A stretch of 64,000 nucleotides of DNA from Hypomyces perniciosus (lineage: Eukaryota > Ascomycota > Sordariomycetes > Hypocreales > Hypocreaceae): positions 3,286,001 through 3,350,000 of the forward strand of contig SPDT01000003.1 of the NCBI GenBank assembly GCA_008477525.1. The letters are read 5' to 3'. The notes under the pieces are model-generated. The model was not told the DNA's origin, did not search any database, and saw only the letters and a list, made by a program, of their open reading frames with translations. The first letter of the stretch is position 1; the number at the start of each line of letters is the position of its first letter. A program made the translations under genes and the position numbers. Positions 1-12,104 of this stretch are shown piece by piece.

Positions 1-1792
1 TCGTTGATGACTTTGTTGAAGGCGCTGAACATGAGGCGTGCGAGGGCGATAACTTCACGCTTGTCGTTGTAGAGCGCACCAAGGGTGTTGTCCTTGGCGT
101 TTGCTGAGACTTCTTTGAAGTAGTGGTAGTGGACTTTCTTGTATGGCTCCCAGAGACGGGCGAGAGCGGCGGTGATCTGTACGCCGTAGTCACGCTTGGC
201 ACCGTCCACGTCGCCGTTCTGAGCCCTTGTGCGGAGGTGGAAGTGGCTGACGAGAGCAACACGCAGATACAAGCGCAAGACATGCAAATCTGGAACGGGT
301 ATGCGTTTGAGCATAGAGTCGAGGATGCGATTGGAAGTTTCTATCGCATTCTGGTTGATATTGTCGCGGATACAGGTCTCCATGGCAATGCGATAGTGCT
401 TCCCGTCGACGTACTCATCGGGCATGAGGTCGAGGATGGAGGCGGAGTGTGTACTGGCCTTGGCGACTTTGAGCATGCCGAGCATACGAAGCCAGTTGTC
501 ATTGTCGGGAACAATGCCGTAGTGGCGGACCATGAGGTTCCAGTACTTGACGCCGCAGCTGGTGAGTTTGGAGGAGGCTAGGGTGGTGAGAACCAAGGCA
601 AGCGTGTTGCGGCCAGGGATGGCATAGACGGCTCTTGTCACGGCGGGCACCGGTTTGGCCGTGCCAGATACGGCTATATTCTGCATATCAGGGTCTTCGA
701 TGGCATTGGGGTCAGAAGACTTTGCTAGGTTGGGGATACTCATGGTCTGTTGGAGGAGGTCGAGCACTTCCCGCTTGTCCTCTCGCTGGGGGGCCAGGAG
801 AAGCACGCGACCCATTGCACACACCAACTCCTCGTCAATGATCAGCTGTGCCCTCCTCCACTTGTCGATGACTTCTGTCCAGATGTTCTTGGCACGATCT
901 ACAGTCTTTTGCAGGTTGGCAGTCTGCTGCTCTTCCGAGAGATCATCCAGGTTTTTGAGAACGTGGTGACGCAGGGCATTAATGATGGTGGTGTAAGTGT
1001 ACGGAGTAGGTGCCCGCGTTGACTCGTTGATCGTGTTGGTGATGAGGAACATGGAATCGAGGTCTCCTGCTCTGGCACAGACATTGAGGACCGCATTGAG
1101 GTGTATGGAGTTGGGTTGGAGGCGCTTGTCACTGAGGAGGATGTTGTAGAACTTGACGGCCTCAGCAACGGCGATTTTGGGATGTTGAGACTTGGCGCAT
1201 CCGCGGAAGAAGATGGTAAAGGTCTGGGCGCTAGGCAATTGGCCTCGTTTCTTCATCTAAACGAATGGTCACGTTAGCCTAGCTTCATTGTCACTGGGGA
1301 TAGGTGTCGGCTTCTGCATACATCGTTGTAGAGCTTGATGGCGCTCTTCAGCTGCTGCTTGCCCAGTTGATAGTCGATCAGATGGTTCCACGCAACGACG
1401 ACCTGTCGGTCCTTGCTCGCTCTTTGCGTCAAGAGCAAAGCCTCATCGAAGCGGTCCTTGGCGAGGGTCTGCTCAACATATTGCGCAATCTTCCAAGTGT
1501 CGCTCATATGATCCAAATGCTTCTTCACTATTCTGTGCAGTCTCTCCTGGTTCTTCTTTTCCGCCACCGAAGGGTCGAGTTGCGGTACATCGAGACTCTG
1601 AGGCGCATCAACGATGGCTGCGGTAACGGCTGCGGCAGTTGTATATTGCCTGTTCGTTGGTTGTAGTAGACTGAAGCTGCTTGTGCCGACCCATAGGGCG
1701 CTCGCCTCGACAAGAGGTTTGCCCCCGCGAGAGGTGGTGGTCTGAACAGCTCTGCGCAAGCACGCCGAGCAGGACAATAAACTTCCAGTCAT
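1..1792 (-). CDS. Pentatricopeptide-repeat (PPR) protein, probably mitochondrial; 3' end beyond window
   Basis: Two exons are visible, 1792-1322 and 1256-1 (running off the left edge). The intron 1321-1257 has a GTATGC donor, a GCTAAC branch point and a TTTAG acceptor, in phase 0; joining gives LYND-MKKRGQLPSAQTFT, a typical PPR helix pair. The start is the first ATG at 1792; the frame upstream has only a TTG. The N-terminus MTGSLLSCSACLRRAVQ is basic and hydroxylated with no acid, like a mitochondrial presequence. Degenerate 35-residue helical repeats follow (for example TFTIFFRGCAKS and HLNAVLNVCARAG). PPR proteins bind organellar RNA and act in its processing, stability or translation. I cannot tell which transcript this one serves. 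More than 570 residues are visible and the stop codon is not. Confidence 0.8.
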
Positions 1793-2251
1793 TTCAAACG
1801 TGTAAATGCCTATAGATAAGGCGGTCAGTATGATTTTATCTTGCGGCTTCAATGACAGCCATCACGAAGATGTATCTGATATCATTATCATGGATAGATA
1901 TCATGGCAGTTCCAAAAAATTGACTTAGCGGGCTGTCGTCCTTATCTTATCAGCAGAGAAACAAGGGTCTCACTCCCCGAAACGCCGCTATTCCATTCAT
2001 AGCACAGCGCAGCAGATCCATGCTAGATGTCACTTTTTAGTGAGCTGGGGGGCGATCCTCGTTCACATTCTGCAGCCACCTCAGCCAGCCAACCACAGCC
2101 ACATTTCAGCTTCAACTAACGAAACGCGACGAAGAAGGGCGCATTTCTTCCTGCATACTCGTACTCCGTTACCATCACCCCTTAAGGGCGACTCGCCATC
2201 TCGCATCAACCAACCGAGACCAAAGAGGAATTGCACGAGAAAAGAATCACG
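1793..2251. promoter_or_regulatory. Divergent promoter region between the PPR gene and the RRM gene
   Basis: This 459-bp region separates two divergent start codons and must hold both promoters and 5' UTRs. The right half (about 2070-2240) is rich in CCA/CAACC and CT tracts, as is common in fungal 5' leaders. I see no recognisable operator or RNA gene. Confidence 0.5.
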
Positions 2252-2620
2252 ATGACGGCCGTCGCCACTGAATTCGACCAAATCATCCGCACCGGTACGC
2301 ATACTCCGTACATCTCCACGATCAGGCGCGCGCAGAACTTCCCTCAGATCGTCTCGCGCGCCAGCTAGAAAGTCCAGAACTGACAGAACTTTAGCTCGAG
2401 AGCGCAAGAAGAATGAAGCCCTCGCCGACAAGATCTTCTCCAAAGGCCGCCGACAAAGCGCGCCGTCACAGGTGAAGGCCACTCCAGGAGGCTCGCTCGC
2501 CAGCCGCGTGGGTGTCAGAAAGGTATGTCTACAACTTCGTTATTATTTCATGTCCGAGTGTGCCCTATTTTGCACCCACTTCACCGTTTTGGATGAAAAC
2601 TTACGTTCCAATAGCCCCAG

Positions 2621-2651
<31 letters not shown>

Positions 2652-3480
2652 GCACCTCCCAGCGTCGCAGAAGCGTTCCCTCCGGCAATGTCAACGGCGA
2701 ATGGACTCACGACCTACACACCTCCATCAACGGCTCCTCCAGCGGTTCTCTCAGCTCGCGCATAACTCTCCCCAACGGCAACAGCACAAATGCCAACACC
2801 GCCTCCACCAAGCGAGCCGCAAAGAAGAAGGCCGCCAAGCTGACCGCAGTGTTAGACCTCTTAGACACCGATTCAGTCAAGCAGCAGGTCAACATCATCA
2901 AGCCCGTCACCAGGTCGCAGAAACGAGATGCAGGCATGACTATCCGTGGCTTGGCAGGACCGTTCGCCGTCATGGGTCAGAACTTTGCGCCGGGGACGAC
3001 AGCCGCGGATGTCGAGAGCGCCATGACGCCTGTGGGTGGCGAGATGGTTAGCTGCAAGGTCGTCAAGACACAGCCCTTCATGATTATCGAGATGGTCTTT
3101 GCGTCAAGGGAAGGAGGCGAGAGGGTAATCGAGACGTTTAACAACAAGACTGTAAGTTCCCAATCCTCTCCCTCTTTACACCAATCTCTATCTGACTTGC
3201 TTTTTTTTCTCCCCAGGCCGACGGCAGAGTCATCAAAGTATATCCCAAGCCCAGTGGATACCAGCCCTCATCTTCCGCCTCCGTCGCCTCCACACGCTCT
3301 TCGCGAGACCAAATAGTCGACGGCACCATGGGCTTCAACTCCGACGACCTGATGAGCACGGATAAGGCGGCGTCCTCATCAAACGACAACCGACTGCACT
3401 ATAGCGATAAGCCCAACAGCACCGGCGCTCCAACCAACCGGCGAGGTCGCGGATTCCAAAGGGGCCGAGGAGGCAGGTAA
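2252..3480 (+). CDS. RRM-fold protein with polyQ stretch and C-terminal RGR/RGG tail
   Basis: Four exons: 2252-2294, 2395-2522, 2615-3151 and 3217-3480, total 323 aa, all junctions in phase with GT-AG introns. The N-terminus is a charged helix (RTARERKKNEALADKIF). A short glutamine run opens exon 3. A Lys/Ala-rich segment follows, then an RRM-like alpha/beta domain at about residues 155-245 that spans intron 3. This domain contains GLAGPFAVMGQNFAPG, the acidic helix ADVESAMTPVGGE, MIIEMVFAS and ADGRVIKVYPKPSG. The C-terminus ends in RRGRGFQRGRGGR, an RGG-type RNA-binding tail. The architecture recalls Yra1/Mlo3/ALY mRNA-export adaptors, but I do not recognise it as an ortholog. Intron 1 carries one copy of the TACTCCGTA motif at 2302-2310. 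Confidence 0.82.
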
Positions 3481-4889
3481 GAAAAGACGGTATCGAACAA
3501 GAGATGTCAAAAAAAAAGAGAGAGAAAAACAATACTAATCATGGATTTCTATGTTTGGGAATATGGTTCTTGCTTAAACCGGCTCCAAAGAAATACGCAG
3601 CTTGGCGCCAAGGGGTTTGGTCGTCATTTTCTTCCATCTTTGTACTACCTATATACTACATACTCCGTACTTGTTTATTCTTGCTCCTCTAAGAGTCTTC
3701 CTTATGATGATACGAAGGAGGCAAGTACCAAAATCAGAATAGAAGAAATCTAGTGTTTGGGCCATGTATCTATTCATTATGTTCTGAAGTACACCTGAGG
3801 CGATGTTCAGAATTTCTACAATCTAGAAATCGTAAACCGCAGCCCCATGGATAAAAGTATACTCAATTGGCTTCGATACATCATGAAAACATTCCTACAC
3901 TACATACATATGTCGCCATTTTGCTACTTCTGATGCAACCTGTTCCACCGTATCATGTATCCCAAGCATTAGTTACAGGACAACAAAACTCGACAACAGC
4001 CCAAGACGTTCCGGAACGTCCGATATGCCAAAAAAGAAAAAGAAAAAGAGAAGCGTTACGCGTTCATCCTCATGCACTGACAAAAGGAGGTTCGGTTCGG
4101 TTCGGTTCGGTTCGGGGTAGCGTTAAGATAAAAAAGGAGACAGCCCAAAACAAACAGAACATCAAGACAAGCGTTATCTACACAGGTTTTCCTTTCATAG
4201 ACCCAACAGTTTCCCTTCGTAGACCCGTCCCTTTTCCCCCCTTTCCCCCTTTCCAGACATGTGCCGCCCGACGCAGAATGCCTTTCCAAGACCCAGTCCC
4301 GTCCACCTCAATCTCGCGACGCGGAATAGAACAACCTTCCATGCGTGGTAGAACAATGCAAAAAAGAAAGGGATGCCGATATCGAGCCAGACGGATGAAA
4401 TGTGGCTCCTTGACGGAAAGGCCATTGACGAGGAAGCTAAACGCGTTGCGTGTCAAGTCTCACCCACACACAGACCAATCGCCGTCACCCCGGGGTAGTG
4501 TAGTTGGCATCCATTTCCTCGACAGACTTATATACACATCGCCAAGACGGGGTTCTTCCTGGCCTTGAATATAGTGGCAACCAGTCCGCTTCTCCCGCAT
4601 GCAGAATTTGCTAGCCCGGGGGGTTCGTCCGAGGTAACCTCCTTCTCTTGCAATATTAGGGCAGTAGTATCGCTTTGAGGGTGTCGAATCGAACAAGGTG
4701 CGCATTCAGTGGAGATTATTTCGACTGGTACTCAAAATCATGACACAATGTGAGCCTGCGCTTCGACGTCAACTCGCGGTCGTATTCTTCGCCGTCCGAG
4801 AATCTGCTAGGTTCTCTCCATTGGTGCGAGCCAGGTATCCTCAAACAGGTTAGCACTAGCAGATCGGCATGCCTGTCTTGGTTAGGGTT
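3481..4889. other. Convergent intergenic region (3' UTRs of the RRM gene and yak1)
   Basis: The 1.4 kb between two converging genes has short open frames on both strands (up to 233 codons at 3867-4568) with no recognisable domain, codon bias or splice structure, so I treat them as chance. It contains a TACTCCGTA copy at 3661-3669 and a (GGTTC)n tract at about 4089-4113. No RNA gene was seen. Confidence 0.5.
4089..4113. repeat. Short tandem repeat (GGTTC)n
   Basis: About five perfect copies of GGTTC lie in the 3' intergenic region between the RRM gene and yak1. Confidence 0.8.
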
Positions 4890-7863
4890 TCAATGCCAAG
4901 GGTTCTGGCTGCTACCCATAAATCCTTCTTCCAGGGTACGCTCTTCGAGGTTGCGGATGAAGTCTCGGTTGCTTCGACCAGGTTGAGCTCGGCTCCCCCT
5001 TCTTCCAGCACGGCCTGGCGTATTGTCCATACCGCCGTCAGCGGTTGGCGGATAGTATGCTGGACTGGGCTGAAGCCGAATTGGTTGACTAGGATCAAGA
5101 TGGCTAGCAACGCGCTGAAGAGCGGGGGGAATGCCGCTTTGCTGTTGCTCCATGGTCGATGCCCGTTGCCGATTTGTCCGCATACCACTCTGTTGATACA
5201 TGTTAGGCTGAGGAGGGTTAGAGTATTGTGTCGACGGCAGTTGTTGTGGGGCCTGCGGCATGACTATTTGGCCATATTGATTGGTCTGGGGTGGCCCGTA
5301 CTGAGGCTGAACGCTTCCATGGCTTGCCCCAGGATTATAAACCCCGCTGTTGCTATACATTGGTGGCTGTACATGACCAGACGGTTGATACTGACCGGCC
5401 ATGGAAGCTGCGTATGCTCCTTGCGCTGCTGAATTCGCTTGAGCTTGAGCCTGTGCTTGAGCCTGAGCCTGCGCTGCCTGAGCCTGCGCTTGTGCTTGTT
5501 GGGCTCGTTGCTTGCTCAAAGCTTCGGCCTGCTGCTGCTGTTGAGTTCCAGGAGCCGGTGATCTGTTGAGCGAGCTAGACTTCAAATTCATGGGTGGGAC
5601 GAATGGCCCCGTATACTTCTGTTGAGTGATGAAGGGGTGTAGTTTCGCCTGTTGTGGGGACCATCTCTCCAAGGGGTTGATGTTGAGCAGGCCTCTAACA
5701 AAGTCAATGAAAGCGATGCGGTTGTTCATTTCTGTGTCAAAATTAGTAACAAGATCCGTGAAAGTCTCATCTCAGAATTATTTACCTCGGTCAATCTCGC
5801 TTTGCTTCATATTCTTTCGAGGCATGGGATATGACTTGATAATCTCGGGTAGTGTGTTGGCCTGGAAATACTTCTTGCTGGGCTGCTCCTTAGTGTTGTG
5901 CTCTCGAGAATACTGCTCCATACTCTTAAGATGATACGTCCGTCTGCCGAACTCGTCCTGTCTCCTCTCGAAGAATTCGAGTCCTTGTTTGCCCATTTCA
6001 ATCATCCAGTTTGGCGGGTTGCCAAGCATCTCTACGATTCGCGCGATTTGGTTATACTCGGACGAACCGGGGAATAAGGGTAGTCCCAAGAAGAGCTCCA
6101 CCACAATACAGCCCAGGGACCACATATCAATGGCAGACGAGTAAGGCAACCCTAGCAAGACTTCGGGCGAACGATAAAACCGAGATTGGATATAGGTATA
6201 TACCGTCTGGCGTTCGTCGCATGCCGAGCCGAAATCGATAATCTTAATGATGGGACTCTCCAGGTTCTTTAGAAGAATATTTTCTGGCTTCAGATCGCAA
6301 TGAATCAACCGGGCCTTGTTGAGAAGGGCCAGACCGTTGAGGAGCTGTTGAGCAAAGACGCGAACGAGAGTGGTGCTGAGACCTCGGAACTGGTTCTGCT
6401 TGATCAGCTCATACAGATTGACACTCAGTAATTCGAATACGAGGCAAAGATGCTGTCGGTGGATAAAGGTGTCTTTGAGGCGTAGCAAGTGGTGGTCATC
6501 ATTCTTGTCCAGTTTCGTGTTGAGCTGTGATCATTATGTCAGCCATAAGAGTAACAATTAAACATTTTAAGGAATTGAGGACGCACCAGATCGAGAACTG
6601 AAACCTCCATCATACTTTGGTTAAAGTAGGCTGTTCGATTCTTGATAACCTTGACAGCCACGACCTCCTGCGTCTTAAGGTTCTGGCATTTAACGACCTG
6701 ACCAAAGGTTCCCTGACCCAGCACGTCTAAAATGAGGTAACGGTTCCTAAGCAAAGTGGTCAGCAAAGCGCCATTGGCGCAATCGAATTATGAATAGCTC
6801 GGGAATCATGTCCATACTTGTGGCCGGCCTCTTCAGATCCCAAGATGTCATTGACATAGAGAATATAATCGCTATCCTCGTTGTCGTAGCCATCATTCTT
6901 CGTGCCTTTGCTTGGTTTCGTCAAGACTCTTCGGGGGTTGCGTGACGACTCGTACTTGAAGTTCGGGTTACATATACGATATGTTGCAGGCAAGTGAAGC
7001 GTCAAGGCTTGAAGGGGCTGCAGGTACGGGTCAGGTTAAAGCAAAGCAACACAGAGGCAACAATCACTTACGCTGATAAAGCCGCCTTCAGGGTTCGCTC
7101 GTCGGAACCGCGGCTGTCTGCTGTTCTTGGGCTGGAGGTCGGCGGCCGTCCTCACCTTCTTGAACTCGGGCACAGGCTTCATCATGGGGGGATTCGATCG
7201 ACGCGGAGACTTCGGATCGTTGGCAAAGGCGGCATCCATATTCGCCAAGACAGAAGAGGGATAGCCATCATGGGCTGAAGCATAGGGAGAAATGGGCGGC
7301 AGCTGCTGGCTTTGACGACTGCTAAAGTAAGCACTTTGTTGATAGTCGCCCTGAACCTGCGGGGGCTGCGTTTGCTGCGAGGAGGAGCTCGTGTATTGAG
7401 ACGTCGTCTTAGGACCATAGGGAGAGGTAGGCGCCAAAGTGTCCATTGGAGAGTACCGCTGTGCGGCAGCGGAAGGTTGGTCCTGGGGTGAGTGGAGTGT
7501 CGAAGGGCGACTGCCAGAGAGATGAGACTGGTGGTGAGGCCTCATAGGATACTTGATGCCGGCGTGGGCATCATTTGCGTCGTGCATGGCAACGTCGCCG
7601 TTGTTGTCGCGCAGCTGAGACGCCGCGATGGACGAGGCGGCCGGGTTGGTGCTATGGAGGACAGGAGCGCCGCCGTGGTACTGGTCGTAGCTATAAGCGG
7701 CTTGGGCTGAGGCAGAAGCTGAAGGGCCTTGGCCGGGACCTGGGATTTGCGTCGAGAGGGACGGTGGCGCCTGGGAGGAGTAGTCTCTGGGGATCTGGCC
7801 GTTGCCGTTGTGTCGTCGCGAAGCGCCCGCCGAGTCGGGGTAGGACTGCCACGAGGAATCCAT
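4890..7863 (-). CDS. yak1: Dual-specificity tyrosine-regulated (DYRK) protein kinase Yak1
   Basis: Five exons (7863-7072, 7017-6818, 6746-6587, 6524-5786, 5731-4890) encode 910 aa, all in phase. Residues 1-264 are a low-complexity Ser/Pro/Gln region. Next comes the Yak1-specific segment before the kinase, with PLQALTLHLPATYRICNP and SDYILYVNDILG. The kinase domain spans about 335-667: glycine loop GQGTFGQVV, VAVKVIKN lysine, catalytic loop HCDLKPENILL (459-469), DFG at 481-483, and activation loop YTYIQSRFYRSPE with the DYRK autophosphorylated Tyr at about 495. The tail is Gln/Ala-rich with (AQ)n repeats. Yak1 restrains growth and promotes stress and stationary-phase responses downstream of PKA/TORC1. 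The order of motifs makes paralogs such as Pom1 unlikely. Confidence 0.95.
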
Positions 7864-10452
7864 AATAATAGGCGGGATGGGGGGAGCGGAGGGGCCGCGG
7901 CGGCGATGTCGACAAAGGCTGGCGACAGCGCTATTTGTCGGCGGAGCCGCAGGTCAACAACGGTGGAGGACGATGCGGAAAGCGGTCAAAACAGGACAGA
8001 ACACGAGCGAGCGAGCGAAAGGCTGCTAAAGTGCTCGTTGGTCGGGGCTGGGGACGATGTGCTGTCTGTCTGTCGTCTTGCTTGGAGCGTACGAATTGGG
8101 GCCGTGCCGCTGGACAATTGGGCACCTCGGTGGAGGCCCAAGGTCCCGGGGGGACAGAGATGATGTGGAGATGAAGTCGTGGCGGTTGCCTATGTGCTCA
8201 TGGTGAAATGGACCTCTGGGACGCGGAGTCGAGAGAGGAGGGCGATGGGCGAGTCTGGCAAACAAACGCTTTGTCTAGCTATCAATGTCTGTGGTGTCGC
8301 AGGACGCATGTGCGTGCTTGTGTGAGTCGAGGCTGGGGGACGCACACACGGAGCAAGGCAAGCCTGCTTCTTGCTTCTTGCTGCTGCTGCTGCTGCTGCT
8401 GCTGCTAACTGATAATTGCTAACCGCTGCTAGTCAAACGCACGTTAGTACTTCGTAGTAGTATTACGAGTCGCAGGCAGGCAGTCCGCAATAGCCAGCTG
8501 GCTGATTGATTGATGCGAGCGGTTGGGTGGTGGAGGCGCCAGCTCAGGCGGTCCAGGTTTGCTGCTGCTAGACTGAGGACGTACTAGCCTCTTTGCCTCT
8601 GTAGTAACAGCGCAATCAGCACTACTGCTCCGTACTCGTACAAGCTCTTGGGTGTCGAGCTGGTGGGCGGGATGCCTGGTTGCAATTGGGCGTTGACGCA
8701 GGTGAAGGTGATGGATGCGCTCCAAAGTGTGGGCGAAGACCAGGAGTGTTGTTAGTGCAGTCTGGTGGGGGGACTGGAGTGCTAACCTGGCCTGGGATAC
8801 AGTGGCTCTCGCCTAAGGCGGAGGCGGGCAGTCAGTGATACACAGCGTCATAGTCTCCAGGCGGTTGACCACTAAAACAGCCGTCTACCCTGTGCGTACT
8901 GCGGGCCACTGAACCAGGGTACCTAGTATCAGAATGCTCCGAAGCAGCCGCCTATGGAATGGGGGAAAAGCTGCGACGAGTCAGTGGTGCCAATTGCACT
9001 CGTTAACCATCACCATCACAAACACGCTCTCGCATATTCACGCATTGTGCATAGCATTTACTAGTACTCCGTATTTCCTACAAAATAGTTCCAAAATACG
9101 TTCTCGTACAGGGTTGACGCGGACAGGCTCGGGTGACAATGGCAAAGAATGGGTACTCCTGATTTTCAGCTCGGCAGATCATCATTCATTGACAGGCAAG
9201 TTCTTACGTGTGTCAAGTTAAGTTTTGTCAAAACGCATCCATACCACGGCAAACTCTATGCAAGGTTCCGACGGCAACCTATGAGTGCTCTATAGGCTAC
9301 TGGTCCGTTGCCTTGGCTGCTTCAGAATACCTCTTACTACTTTATACTTGTTCTATCAACGGCTGTCTGTATTACTTCGTAAACTGCCAGATATCGAATG
9401 AACTGCATAATATTAGTACATAAGCACATACATAAAAGATAGAGAGCAGGGGAGCATCGCCGGCCAAAAGGATCAATCACAGACAGCTTCAGCCCAATAA
9501 GCATCCGATGAGACGCCCCGCAACTGACCGCCGAGACATATCATTTCCTCTCATATATGCATTGATATATATTACCTCATCCTTATGTTTTCATACAAGG
9601 AAGCCCCAGGAACAGCATACTAGCCAGTCAAGTAGGTACGGAGTAGATCATTCATCATTCATCCATAAAACTGCGTTACTCTCTCACAGCCATTGCTCGA
9701 GTCATTGAAGAAAAATGAGGGTATAAAGCAAGCCAGTTGCCTTCCTCCTCTCTCAGCCAGCGTCGCCCAGTCAGCCCCCCCTGAAATGCGCGTCCACCAA
9801 TTAGTAATACCTATTCCCCATGTGCTGCGCAGGTCTCAATTTCTTCTGTCTCTTAAAAAAAGAAACAACACTAGTGACTACAAATGCGTTCTTCTCGGGT
9901 TATCCAGCCCTGTTCTGACATGATACGGAAATACCACGCTCCTCTTTCTTTGACAACAGAAAACAACTGAAATTCGTCATCGTCGTCATATGGAATAGAT
10001 AAATATGAGAGAGCGCGAAGGAGAAGAACAAAAGGAAACAAAGCATTTGCCATGGTGCTTCAAAAAGGTATCCTAAGAGCAGCACTTATCAAAGACGCAT
10101 CCCAACTTTTGTTTTCGTCCGTGTAAGAAAATAAACTGCACGGTCAATGAAGACTGGAGCAATATAGAAACTCCAAAGAGAGAAAAGAAAAATGACAGAT
10201 GGGAATCACTGGACAAATGGCTGAAATAAGGAGAAAAGCCCACACGAAGGAAGAGAATAGCAGTAGAATAGAGAGAGAGAGAGAAAACATAATGAAGAGA
10301 GAGGAAAACAAGGTCAACAAGATAGGGGATATGTGAAAATATGGATATCTCAGATGACAAAACTTGCATTCAAGCCCTCCCGGCGATGACGTCGTTCTTC
10401 CTCGGCCTCCACTCCCACCAACCCGCGGTCCGTAGTTCGTCGTGTTTGGCGG
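7864..10452. promoter_or_regulatory. yak1 promoter / long intergenic region
   Basis: This 2.6-kb region lies between the yak1 start and the pub1 stop. The part near yak1 (7864-8460) is GC-rich and includes a (CTG)n tract. TACTCCGTA/TACGGAGTA copies lie at 9065-9073 and 9637-9645. The right 500 bp, the pub1 3' side, is rich in AGAGAG and A tracts. Open frames here are short and unconvincing. No tRNA or other RNA gene was found by eye. Confidence 0.45.
8379..8406. repeat. (CTG)n trinucleotide repeat in yak1 upstream region
   Basis: About nine uninterrupted CTG/TGC units lie roughly 520 bp upstream of the yak1 start codon. They are outside any supported coding frame. Confidence 0.85.
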
Positions 10453-12104
10453 CTAAGACTGGTAACCGCCAAATCCATTGTTAAAGTTCTGGCCCTGGGG
10501 AGCCTGGGCCCATTGAGCGTTGGGCCCCTGGTGGCCACGACCGTAGCCGCCGGCGCTCTGTGGGCCACCATATCCCATAGGGGATCCACCATAGCCTGCG
10601 GGAGATTGAGCTTGGGGACCGCCATAGTTGCCCTGCTGGCCGCCATATTGAGTCGCTACATCGAGCATTAGTTAAGTTGCCTTGTTCCAACCGTGCGGGT
10701 GTCATGATACTCACCTCCATACTGTGGGTAATAAGTAGGAGTGCCCGGATAGGTAGGGGCCTGGGCGCTCTGCGGGCTATACGGTTGCTGCGGCTCAAAC
10801 GACTGAGCATTTGGTGTCTTGTCCTTACCCCACTGTATACGTGGTCAATAACTCGCAACATTCATTCTATGGGTACAGGGGGGGGGAACTTGCGCTGCAC
10901 TTGAGTGGTCGGCCATTGACGTTGTATCCATTCATCTGGCAGATGGCCATGGCTGCATTCTCGTGCGAGTCCATCTTGATAAAGGCGAAGCCTCGGTCAG
11001 CCTGGAACCGTGATTCGACCACAAATCCAAAGTTTTGGAAGAGTGGAACAACGTCGTTGGGTGTCGTGTAAGGCGTTAGGTTTCCAACGTAGCAAGTGGT
11101 TTGCCAGGAGGGCGTCTGTGCGAGGATCACTTCGTAACTGGCAATTCCGTGCGCGGGGAATTGGTGATGGCCGTATGGCGTGGTTGGTGTCATGCCCAAG
11201 GCCTGCATGGCCTGCTGTTGAGCCATGGATGGTTGACCCTTTTGGTTAGCCCAGTTGCAGCGAATAGCTCGCGATCCGAGCCACTCGCCGTCCATGGAGC
11301 TCAGGGCTTTCTCGGCATCGGGTCGATCCCGGAATGCGACAAAGCCATAGCCTCGAGACCTGCCCGTTTTCATGTCCCACATGACCCGGGCCTCCGAAAC
11401 CGAACCGAAGGCCGAGAAGGCCTGAAGAAGGACTTCGTCATTGACCTCGTTTGACAAATCACCGACAAAGATGTGGAAGTGGTTGGAGGTATCCTCCTTG
11501 TTGGTGGTGTTGGACTGGTAGGCCCAGTTGACCCGAATTTCCTATGGGGTCAGGAGTCAGCAATAAAACCCATATCCTCGATATGCAGACCATGCATCAG
11601 AGTCAGAGAGAGGAGCATACCGATTGATGAACCCGTCGGCCATTCAACGTTTGCATGGCCCTCTCGGCAGCACCAGGGTCGTCATATTCAACAAAGCCAT
11701 AGTTGTAGCCCTTGGCCTAACACATCAGCATGGTTCACTCCAACAGGTGGACTGCTGCACACGAAGAGACTCACATTCTTGTCGGGGATAATTTTCACGT
11801 TCTGGACATGACCGGTTGTCTCGAAAATCTGACGCAGCACATCCTCAGTGACTCGCTGGTCCAATCCACCAACGTACAGCGCCCGCTTGTTAGGCTCGGG
11901 CGCGGCTCGTCGGTAGTTTGCAGCACTGGTAGGCGACAGAATACCGCCGTTGTCGACTCCCGATCGAGGCGAGGTGATGGCCGTCGGGATCGGGTTCGTG
12001 TTCTGTGGGATATGGAGGGGAGGCGGGGGGAGGTGGGTTGGGTTGCCTTGGCCATTTTGGGCGCCAGCACTAGGCTGCACAGAGTTTGCGGCAGACTCGG
12101 CCAT
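10453..12104 (-). CDS. pub1: Nuclear/cytoplasmic poly(A)-RNA-binding protein Pub1 (TIA-1 family, three RRMs)
   Basis: Five exons (12104-11775, 11716-11621, 11541-10894, 10832-10715, 10655-10453) encode 464 aa. RRM1 (about 75-150) has ALYVGGL and KGYNYGFVEY; RRM2 (165-241) has HIFVGDL and SRGYGFVAF; RRM3 (291-360) has TCYVGNL and RGFAFIKM followed by LKCSWGKDK. The C-terminus is a Gly/Gln/Tyr-rich low-complexity tail (YGGPQ repeats), as in stress-granule proteins. The three-RRM order and the NWAYQS and NWANQKG linkers match Pub1/TIA-1, which binds AU/U-rich 3' UTRs and affects mRNA stability and translation. The third intron uses a GC-AG splice pair (GCAAGT...ACAG); it is the only junction that restores CS-WGKDK. 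Confidence 0.95.

Noticed and set aside
3867..4568. A 233-codon open frame on the + strand between the RRM gene and yak1
   Set aside because: No domain, low-complexity KRKRKR start, overlaps several equally long frames on the other strand, and lies where two 3' UTRs converge.
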